The translations under genes and the position numbers were made by a program. From Tritrichomonas musculus (taxonomy: Eukaryota > Parabasalia > Tritrichomonadida > Tritrichomonadidae), in contig JAPFFF010000013.1 of NCBI GenBank assembly GCA_039105265.1, positions 3,162,001 through 3,226,000 of the forward strand: a stretch of DNA of 64,000 nucleotides. The letters are read 5' to 3'. A model generated the notes under the pieces. That model made no database searches. It was given only the letters and a program-made list of their open reading frames with translations, and was not told the DNA's origin. Shown in pieces: positions 51,863-61,900 of this stretch. Every line of letters begins with the position of its first letter. The stretch's first letter is position 1.

Positions 51863-53227
51863 TCAGTTAGGAAAAGAAAAATTCTTTTTTATGAGAAATC
51901 CAAAAAATTCAACTGCAGAAATATCAAAATAAAACAAAGAATTTGAATTCCATGAATGATCATTTGAAATAATTCTAATGTATCTGAAATAGTCATTTGG
52001 CATATATTTGCATTCAAAAACATGAGAAACATTTGGGTGATTCATTGCAGATTCATCTTTTCTAACATCAACAGTGAACCAATGATTGAGATTATTTGAG
52101 CACTCGACAATCCATGATCTTGGGTAATTTCCGGTATCATCAGAAGGTGTGTGAAGTGAATAATTGAATAATTTCACTTTTTTATTAATGAAATCAAAAG
52201 TCACAAAAGGCCAAAAACTGTTGTCAGGCTTCCACATTGATTTACTACTCAAATCATCAAAATCAACCAAATTTGATGGTAAATATGAATATGAATTATG
52301 ACCTGATGATGTAATATTAATTATTTCTTTTTTCACAATATTTCCGCCTGCTTTTTTAGTTAAATATTTGATGATTCCATTCAAATTCTGGTTCTTTTTA
52401 TAGAGAATTTTTTTGATTTTCCATTCTTTGAGTTTTCTTGATGTTTGATTATTTTCTGAATTGTTTGTTCTTTGAATAATTGATTGCCAAATTTCAGGTG
52501 TGATGTCATTGAAATCAAAAGTAGTGAAAAAGTTCATTATTTCTTTTCGACTAACTTTTGAATAATAAACATTTTCAAATAAGTTTTTTCGGGTATTGTT
52601 TTCATTGTAAAGATCTATTATGAATTGTAATAATGAATCTTCATCTTTTATTTTTAAATTATCATTTTGAATTATCATTTCAATAATATCATCATCTAAT
52701 TTTTTTAATTCATCTTTGTTTATCTCATAAAAATGATTTGCTACAAAATCAATTTCTTCTGTTAAGTAATTTAATTGATATACTAATTTTTTTTGTTTGA
52801 TTCGTTGAATGACATTTTTAACAGTAATGGATTCGTTGTATTGAATTTGAATTTTATCACATTCTTCATAATTTCCAAGATATGAGAACAAATATTTAAA
52901 ATATAATTGTAATTTAATATCAACTGTTCGAGGCTCAAATGTTAATAATGAGAGAAAATCTGAGAAATTGCAGTCAGGAAATAGATTATGAGTGTCAATG
53001 TTAATTGATTTTTGATTATGGTTTGAAAAATGGAAATCTCGAATTATTGGAGATAAAATATCTGCTTCAACCCTACTGGTGTAATATTTACAATCATCAA
53101 CAATGAATGTGAAATCTTTTGGATAAGCATCAAAAGGTATCTTTTGTATGACGTTCTTACTTAAAGAAATTTCTGTATCTTTTGCCAACGAAAAAGTATT
53201 TATAAAGAAGCATGCTAGTAAAAGCAT
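51863..53227 (-). CDS. BTB/BACK/discoidin-like protein B
   Basis: A 454-residue protein starts at ATG 53227. The first 14 residues (MLLLACFFINTFSL) are hydrophobic and could pass for a signal sequence, but the BTB core that follows (FDAYPKDFTFIVDDCKYYTS, then RVEADILSPII) is intracellular in known families, so this is probably just the N-terminal strand. BACK-like helices occupy about 100-250 (IDFVANHFYEINKDELKKLD, then EDSLLQFIIDLY). The F5/8C-like domain fills about 275-450 (NGIIKYLTKKAGGNIVKKEI, then FVTFDFINKKVKLFNYSLHT, then SWIVECSNN, then DYFRYIRI, then ISAVEFFGF). It is a close structural relative of the gene at 34630-36024. Confidence 0.83.
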   Translation of the reverse strand: MLLLACFFINTFSLAKDTEISLSKNVIQKIPFDAYPKDFTFIVDDCKYYTSRVEADILSPIIRDFHFSNHNQKSINIDTHNLFPDCNFSDFLSLLTFEPRTVDIKLQLYFKYLFSYLGNYEECDKIQIQYNESITVKNVIQRIKQKKLVYQLNYLTEEIDFVANHFYEINKDELKKLDDDIIEMIIQNDNLKIKDEDSLLQFIIDLYNENNTRKNLFENVYYSKVSRKEIMNFFTTFDFNDITPEIWQSIIQRTNNSENNQTSRKLKEWKIKKILYKKNQNLNGIIKYLTKKAGGNIVKKEIINITSSGHNSYSYLPSNLVDFDDLSSKSMWKPDNSFWPFVTFDFINKKVKLFNYSLHTPSDDTGNYPRSWIVECSNNLNHWFTVDVRKDESAMNHPNVSHVFECKYMPNDYFRYIRIISNDHSWNSNSLFYFDISAVEFFGFLIKKNFSFPN

Positions 53228-53855
53228 ATTTCACTTTTGGTTTTAAAATGGGAACAATTCAAAATTGAACTGAAAATAGTCAAATAAAATTTACAAAAAG
53301 TATTCAAAATATTTGCATATTTCTTTTTAAATTTATAGGAGAAGACGCTAGTTATTATTGTTCAAATAACATCTATTTGATTTTGTCTTTTGCTATTTTT
53401 GCATTTGTTGTATTTTTTTTTTCAAATATTTGTTAAAGGTTAAAATAATCTATTTGTTTTTGAAAATCAATTTTCAAAAAAAAAAAAAAAAAAAAATATA
53501 AAGATAAGTCCTCATAAATTAAGAATTCTTACTTGTTTAGATGTAATTCATAAGTGAATTCATAAATTTTAATTATTTATTAATTCACAAATGAAAAATT
53601 TATCATTTATTTATAAATTGGGAGTTCCAGTTGTTAGTTAAATATGAAAGAAAGCATAAAAAGGATCGATACAAGATAATTGATAAAATTATGTTGTTAT
53701 CTCCTCTCAAATTTTAATTTTTTTTGGACATTTATATAATCAAAAATTAATAAGTTTAAACGTTCTTATAGAATAAATTAAAAGGTAATTCAATCCATTC
53801 AAATATTTGAAATAAATTTTATTACAATAAATTTTTACATCATAAAATTTACAAA
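53228..53855. other. divergent intergenic region
   Basis: This holds the promoters of two divergently transcribed genes. A poly-A run lies at about 53478-53496. TCATAAAA sits 17 bases before the downstream ATG, only a partial match to the initiator consensus. No gene. Confidence 0.45.
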
Positions 53856-55622
53856 ATGGAAGCTCTTATTCGCAAAGCAGTAAATGCTCTTATTCGACCA
53901 CCACGAATGCATTATGATCAAGCAGCTATTCCTTTATGTCTTAAAGGAGATGATTCAGACAATTATTTACGACTTCCACTTGGATTTGTTAATCAACGAA
54001 ATATTCAAATCGCTGGTTCTTTATATTTGAATTCAAGGATGGATCCAAACGGTGGCGGTCCATGTGTTATATATTTACATGGAAATGCATCATCACAATT
54101 AGAAGGACAATTTCTAGTTCCAAATCTATGTAAATATGGAATATATGTTTATTGTTTTGATTTTGCTGGTTGTGGCTGTAGTGGTGGCAAATATGTCTCA
54201 TTAGGCTATTTTGAAAAATACGATACAGAATTCATACTTGACCAATTACACACACAATTCAATTTAGGCCCATTTGTTCTATGGGGAAGATCAATGGGAG
54301 CAGCAACTACACTTCTTGTTGATTATCCTCTTTTAGCTGGTCGTATTTCAGATTCTTCATTCACATCGATTCCTGATTTATGTTCATCAATTGCGAATTC
54401 AATGCATCTTTCGCCAATAATCATTCCTCTTGCAATTTTAGTTCTAAAAAAGAGAGTTATTCATAAAGCCAAGTTCAACATAGATGTAGTTTCACCAATT
54501 AATCATATTGAAAAGAGAGACATTCCTGCTGTTTTTGGTCATGGTGAAAACGATCAGTTTATTCCATTAAAACAATGCAGAGAGCTTTATCAGCATTATC
54601 CAAGTAAGAACAAAGATATTGTTGTATTAAGTGGTGGTCATAATAGCAAAAGAACAGAAAATTGGATTCGTACATGTGTTGAATTCATTTTAAAGGTATT
54701 TGATATTAATGTTAAAAATCCAAAAATTTCAAAATGTAGAAAATTGCAAGAAAGTGTTTTTCATTTCTCATCGTTCAATTCGATGATGGATCATAAAGAA
54801 TCCCCAAATAAAAAAGAAGGTAAAGGTAGAAAGATTAGAAAAAGAAGAACTCATGAACGAGATTCTTATTATCATTCAAAAAATCATTGGAGGCATCATA
54901 AATCTTACAAGTTTAGAAGACATTCAGCATTTCCAAAGTCTCTATCAAGCAAAGATGGCTACAAAAAGCAAGAGAAAGACTTAGATGATGGAGAGCATCA
55001 TGAGCATAGACATAGAAAACACGATAGAAATGGAGAAGAACATCATGATCATGTTCATGAACATAGGAATAATGAAACAGAAAATGAACATAGAAATCAT
55101 TTAAATGAACCAAAAGATGAAAATGAAATGCATGAACACAGACATCATGAACATAGAAATAATGAAATTCAAAGAGAGGAGAATGATATAAATGAAGAAA
55201 AGCATTACCATAAAGGACACATTCATCAAGGTGAGCAAAAACATTCTCATAAAGAGCACCAGCATAAAAAAAGAGAAGATGAAGACGATATAGATTCAAA
55301 AATTAAAAATAATGAAGAAAATGAACAAAAAAACTTAATAAACGATAATAATGAGACATTGAATGATAATGATGTAAACCATGAACACAAAAAGAGAGCA
55401 AATGAAAGTAAGCACATAAACAGTGAAGAAAGACATGAGCATAAAAATAATGTAAATGAAGACAAAATTATTTCAAATGAAAAAGAAATAGACAATAATG
55501 AACCAAATGACCAAGAAATGGTAAAGAAGAAAGAGAAGCATGAGCATCATGCACACCAGCATGATCACGATCATGAGCATAATCATAAAGAGAACTGTCA
55601 TGGAAATAATGAAAATATTTGA
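53856..55622 (+). CDS. ABHD17-like serine hydrolase with long His-rich tail
   Basis: A 588-residue protein starts at ATG 53856. Residues 60-290 form an alpha/beta hydrolase: oxyanion region YLHGNASSQ near 73, FDFAGCGCSGG near 103, nucleophile elbow GRSMGA (Ser near 145), acid GENDQFIP (Asp near 231) and base GGHN (His near 261). The complete triad suggests an active esterase or thioesterase. The ABHD17/bem46 family includes protein depalmitoylases, and the Cys-poor N-terminus here gives no clear palmitoylation cluster. From about 310 to 588 the tail is composed of H, E, K, N and D, with many HEH, HRH and HKEH motifs, likely metal-binding and disordered. This fusion of an enzyme to a nearly 280-residue His-rich tail is unusual. 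The frame is clean throughout. Confidence 0.88.
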   Translation: MEALIRKAVNALIRPPRMHYDQAAIPLCLKGDDSDNYLRLPLGFVNQRNIQIAGSLYLNSRMDPNGGGPCVIYLHGNASSQLEGQFLVPNLCKYGIYVYCFDFAGCGCSGGKYVSLGYFEKYDTEFILDQLHTQFNLGPFVLWGRSMGAATTLLVDYPLLAGRISDSSFTSIPDLCSSIANSMHLSPIIIPLAILVLKKRVIHKAKFNIDVVSPINHIEKRDIPAVFGHGENDQFIPLKQCRELYQHYPSKNKDIVVLSGGHNSKRTENWIRTCVEFILKVFDINVKNPKISKCRKLQESVFHFSSFNSMMDHKESPNKKEGKGRKIRKRRTHERDSYYHSKNHWRHHKSYKFRRHSAFPKSLSSKDGYKKQEKDLDDGEHHEHRHRKHDRNGEEHHDHVHEHRNNETENEHRNHLNEPKDENEMHEHRHHEHRNNEIQREENDINEEKHYHKGHIHQGEQKHSHKEHQHKKREDEDDIDSKIKNNEENEQKNLINDNNETLNDNDVNHEHKKRANESKHINSEERHEHKNNVNEDKIISNEKEIDNNEPNDQEMVKKKEKHEHHAHQHDHDHEHNHKENCHGNNENI

Positions 55623-55922
55623 TATGATTAGAAGAACTTATTGTTTGTTTTCATTTTATATAAATATAGAATATTGTACATTTTATTTCATCAATATAAA
55701 ATTAGATGTGTATTTGATAAAACATTTCAATTATACTGAAATATAAAAGTATAATTTTTCTTAACCTGGTTTATATCTCTTTTTGAAGTAAACTTTTCAT
55801 TTAAAGTAAATATCATTTTCACATTTGATAGTATAATAAATAAAATAAAATAAAAAAATTAATATTTTATTAAAATTAGGCTAATATTTATTTTTTTTGG
55901 CTGATAAGAAATAATTCAGTAA
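55623..55922. other. convergent intergenic spacer
   Basis: A/T-rich 300-bp region between the two converging stop codons; no feature seen. Confidence 0.5.
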
Positions 55923-58900
55923 TTAATTTTCCTCTTCCTCTTCTTCAAAAAATAGATCATCATTGTTTGGGTTCGGTTTGTCTAAATCTCCTTCTTGATA
56001 ATATTCTACTTCATCAATGAAAGAAGCTGGAGCCAACGTCAAAAACTTATTAAGTTCGGATGTATCAGCATTTTCGCCAAAAATACTTTTGATATAAAAG
56101 TTATCATCATTGTATGTATTGAGGTGAACATTTTGAATATTATCATTTGCGAATTGATCGTCATTTGTGAATTTTTGAATATCATCAAGTTCTTTATTAT
56201 TTTCATCAACTCTGAGATTGAATAATAAAACTTTCTTATTACCATTTGTTTGTATTTGAATTGTTCGATAGAGATCGATATAGTCTCTTTGCGTGTATCC
56301 AAGGAAGTCTCTTTCATCAAAGTTGTAATCAACAATAAATAATGAAATGCTGCATGTATTAATACCAATATTATCTTCATCATTAGCAAGTGGTTTAAAG
56401 CATTTTGCTTCAAATATAGAAGCTATATGATTTGAAATGCGGGAGAAAGTTATGTCAGAAGGATCCTCATTATAAATAATTTGGGTGAGAATTTCGTCTA
56501 ATGAAAAATGAGTCAGAAGCATATTTGGAAGCAGATTGAAAACTCTAAGTTCAGGGATACTTGAAGATTTAAGGACGATTTGATCAATTTTTTTAATAAT
56601 CCTGTTGTAATTCTCGAAATATATTTGAAGAATGAACTTGATTTGTTCGTAAGATGATTTATTTATAACATTTGAAAAATTAGATTTAAGATCTAGAACT
56701 TTTTTAAGAGTGTCCAATTCATTTTGTATTTGATCGAAAACCTTCTTTCCGTTATAAGAAATATTAAAGCAGTTCAAATTAAATAAAAGTTGTCTGTTGC
56801 CATTCCTGAATAATGATGTGCAATGTAGGATAATTGGTATTAATGTTGGATTGTATGAAAATATATGTCGAAGATGAAGAAGTGAATTAATAATTTGTGG
56901 AACTGGATGGAAATCAATGAAAAAAGAAGACTCTGTGATTAATAGACTTATAAGTGGATATTTGGTTGGATTTAAAAAAATTGAATGGAACCAAATGATT
57001 TGTGAAACAATTGGCTTCTTTATTTCAACATTATAATAATATGGATCAGAATAAACTTTGAAAATACTTCGAAAATTAATGTTTTTCATGACTGAATCAC
57101 TATGAGTTACGAAATCATTGAATGGGAATATATTATCATCTTTAATTTGACTTTTAATGTCATTTATGAAATTATCAGCAAAATTGATATTGCCAAAAAA
57201 CGGATCAATGACATATGCTAGATCTTTCTTGTTTTCTTCTGATTGATTTTTTAAGTACCTTCGAAGTGCAATGATTGAAAGAGGCTCTCCCTTTTCATAT
57301 CCAGATAATAGCCATTTTCTGAATTTTGGTTTAACTACTGAACTTTGGCTGCAAATAGATTGAATTTCATCAATTAAACAATTGCATGTTAATTCGTCTT
57401 TGAAATTCCATTCAAAATCACTGTATTCATCATCCCAACAATTAGCAAAATTAATAAATTTAAGAAGAGTGAAATCATTTGAGTCTTTGATCAGTTTGTC
57501 AGATTTAGCAAAATAATTTGCTTTAGTAATTACTTTATCTTTGCTTAATTCTGCTTTAATGCCATCTGCTTTGTCTGTGTTCCATTTGTTTAATGCATAT
57601 AAGCAATACATTGAATCAACGAGATCATTACTTAATTCTTCATTAAAGTATCTGAGTCTACTTTCATCTTTCAGTGATCTTTTATCTTTGTTGAAATCTT
57701 TAAATAATTGTAATGATTTATCTTCATTAAAATCAATACTACTAGTCATATGTTTGATGATCTTAGTGATAAAATTTTCATCCATAATTATGGGTGATTT
57801 AAATATATCAAATATTAGTTTATTTCGAAAACCAACGATCGCTTCATAAATAGTAGTGTCATTGATAGTTTTTACATCAACCATGAAATATTTTTCTTTC
57901 TCTCCTTTGTCAAATAAAGAGCAAATAAAGAATTTAGTCCAATAGTTAACTTGAGTGAGTTTGCTAACATGTAAACCTGCAAAACTTCTGAACCTAAAGG
58001 CATCAACATATGATTGGAAAGAAACAACTTTTGATTTTAAATCAAAGATTCCATTATTATGATGAATAAAATTAGTTATACGTTTATCAGTATTTTGATA
58101 AGCTTCATTAAATATGTTTTTTAATTGGTCAGTATGTGAAGTACTATCAATAATAAATATAATTCTATCTGAAATGCATTTCAGTGTCTTTATTTCTTCA
58201 TTAAAAGTGAGTTGGTTTTCATAGAGAAATTGAATATATTCTAAAAACAGGAAGTAAAAAACGTCTCCTTTGAATGATTTTGTTTTCAAGAAGCTTAAAT
58301 AAGGATAAGTCAAATATTTGCATTGTTCAAGATAAGGAACAAGCTTTGAATTGTTTTGCATTTCTTTTGTTGTTGGAGAGCCGAAAGCAAATAGAATAAA
58401 TGGAGCAAGTTTATTGCTAAATCTATCATAAACTGTAGAAATGATTAACGATTTATTTGATGAGATTATACTATTGTTTTTTTCAGGAATATAAAAACTT
58501 GGTATACTTGATTGAATAAATTTAAAAAAGTTATAAGTTATTTTTGAAAAATCGGAGTCCTTATAATTATCATAAAAATTGAGTTCATCTTGGCCAGTTT
58601 TTTCTTTGACATCCTTTTCTGTGAATCTTAATATAATTTCGAATATATTTCTAAATAATTTTTCACATCTACCATAATCTTGACCTTCTATTGGTATATC
58701 TTCTTTCATAACATTTAATGCTTTAATCATTGCTTCAGTTTCAGAATTTGACATATGAGTTCCTAATTCAGGATGCTTTGATATATCTTCCATTGATAAT
58801 ATTGGCCATCTGAAAGTTGATAAATTTGTAAAGCATTTAGTATCACAACCATAATATACAATAAAGAAATGATAGGTGATTCCTTTTTTTTTATTCATTT

Positions 58901-61900
58901 GGTCAAAGAAAGTCTTTAGATGAATAAAGTGAAGTTCGTCAAATTTTGAACATCTGATTATAATAAGAATTTCTTTTATAGGTTCTTTTATATCAATCAA
59001 ATTTTGAAGTTCTTCGAAGTTTTGGATATTGGAGTCATTTTTGATGATTAATTTGTATGTAATATCTTCGAATTTTGTTGGATAATAAAGATCTTCTAAA
59101 ATCTTGGATTTTGTTAAAATAACAGCTTTTATCCCATCATTCCATCTCTCTTGAATTAAATTGTTTAAAAATATATCATTCTCAGATAATTCCTTGGGAT
59201 TCATTCCAAAGTTTGCTTTTTTATATTTATCATCATCAAATAAACTCTGAATATCTGAGTGAAGATATTCCTCTCCCAATGCGTTATACTGCACATGATT
59301 GTTTAATAATTTTTGAATATCATCAATTATGGGTTTTGTATCTATAGGAACAGATGGAGTTTCTTTCTTTGTTCCTTTTTTCTTTGTTGACCCTTTTTTG
59401 TCATCATTTCCTTTATTTTTAATGTATTTTATATAATATGGAGCAATTGTTTCCCAATCTAAATAAACTGCTTCTGTTCGATCAAGAAATGCATATGAAA
59501 ATGGATTATCTTGTGTGTCATTATTTTGAATATCCGATATGTTAGCTATCATTATAATATAAAAATCCAGATTAGTTAATTTGAATTTGGATGAGAATCC
59601 AGAACCAAGTGTTACTTCACGTTCTTCTATGTTTTCCATTGAATGGGGAACGTTCAAAAGATCTAAGCAAGAGTCAAAGCAAGGATTGTTTCCAATAAAA
59701 ATAATATTATCTTTATCTTTGCTTTTAATGCATTCAGTAATTTTTTCAAGTGCAAATTGAGATATTTGGTCTGGTCTTTCTTTAAAGTTTTCAGCAAAAA
59801 GATAGTACTTAAATTGCTCAAGAGAATTTCTTGAAAATGATACTTCATTATTATATTGCTTATTGAGAAAACCAATGAAACCTTCATCAAACAATGATAA
59901 GTATTCAATTGCTTCGTAATTTTTGGTAAAAAGACAGAGTGACTTTTTAGATTTTGTTCTATTACTCCCTATTCTTTCTAAGAAACAAAGCATATTATCA
60001 ATATGAGGTCCTCTATAGATATCAACTATATTTTTGGGACATTCCTTCATAAGATCTTTATAATTGCCAGGGCGTTTTTTATCTCCAAGACGTTTTGAGT
60101 TGTACAATTCTCTTAAAATTTGGCAAACATTATGTACATCTAAATTATCATCATTTACTTTATCTATTAAGAATCTTATGTTATATACAGATCGTAAAGC
60201 AATAGTCTCTGGCATTCCAAATTCTCCTTCCTTTTTTCCAGGCCAAAGGTTTTGAAACACTTTTGTTATATCATCCAAATTGAGTTCATCTATTGTATTA
60301 ATGAATGATGAAACATCAGGAATATTTATATTTGTTGTATTATCTTTTTTATAATATTCAAAAACTTTAAGTATTTCACCAATGTCAGGAAGATCTGTGT
60401 AAACTAAAACGCCACGATTCATGTTTGCAAAGTCCATTGTATAGTTGGAGACACCGATTGTTGGAACTATTTTGCTATAGCCCGTTTCATTTAAAATTAA
60501 GCCATGATCAAGAATCCCATGAAGGAACTTTAAAGGACGAGATGGATTAATATTTGCATTTCCCATTTCATCAATAAAAACGACATACAAATTATTTGAT
60601 TTGCCATTTTTTTCATTTTCAATTTCTTTGTATATTGCATCATAATATTGTGATTTGATTCCATCTGGAGATGATGTCCTAGAAGACATATAGGTGCTTA
60701 AGTACATTTTATCTTTATAATGGTCTTTAAGTAATTCAACAGCATATGATTTAGATGTTCCAGGCATACCAATTACAAAGCAAGGAAGTTTGCATTGAAT
60801 GCAAATATCCATGATGAATAAATGAATGAAAGTTGATCTAAACTTCCAGATATTTTTCTTTTTGAGAAAATCAAATGTGTATTGATAAACAAATTTCATA
60901 AACATTTTCTTGGTTTCATTAACTTTATTACCACTTAGTATGGAAATCAATTGATCACGAATGTCAAGGAAGAACACGTCATCTTTTTTATTATTTTCAT
61001 TATTTTTATATTGGCGATTGTGATATTTATCTTTTCCGAAATATTTTTCAAATACCTTTTTAAATGATTCGGAACAATTTTTATCTTTTTTATTTAAATC
61101 TTCTTCTAATACAATTTGATGGTTTGGAAGCCTTAATACAAATGATATTATAGCAGTTATTAACGAAATATGAATGGGCTCTATTCTTAATTTTGTAAAA
61201 GCTTGTTCTTCTTTAAAATAATATTCAAACAAGAAGTTGTATATTTTCATTGATCTTCCAATATCTCGATATGAAATAACTGCTCTTTCTTTCATCAGTT
61301 CACGAATGAATTTAATGCAATCGTCAATTCTATTCTTAAGATCATTTAAAACAATATCACGGTTTTTTGTGGGATATTTTGCCATTGAATCGATAATTGA
61401 ATAAACGCAATTTCGCTCTTCATCTGGATAGAGAATTTGGCTCTCGGACTCATCTTCATAACAAAGTGGATTAAAATCGAATACTATGTCATCAGTTGCT
61501 TTTTGAGGGCGGTGAACATGATACATCATTTCTGACATGTTTTGACATGTTTTATCATTATTTATGCTTTCAATTAGGTTCAATTCTCTTTCTTCATTTC
61601 TAATTAATTGTGGAAGTCCAACTTTAGTTAAATGATAAGAAATTTGATTCTTTTCTTTCCATGGATTCAATGCGCCTATAAATACAAATTTACAGTGAAA
61701 TGATGTGAGACTTTCATTCAAAAGTAAATGCTCAATATATGATGAAGCAGGAGAAGTATTCAATTCATCAAAGAAAATAATGTGTTTCTTTGAATTTTTT
61801 GGAGCTTCTTTGAGATGATTTATGACATCTTCTATAACAACGCCGCCGTGACAATTTAATATTTTGCCAACTTCAACGTTTAATGAGTAATTTTGTTTGT

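Noticed and set aside
53185-53227. Signal peptide on BTB protein B
   Set aside because: The hydrophobic start is directly followed by an intracellular-type BTB core; most likely a beta strand or a slightly wrong start.
54913-55495. Minus-strand frames opposite the hydrolase tail
   Set aside because: They are antisense shadows of the His/Glu codon repeats.
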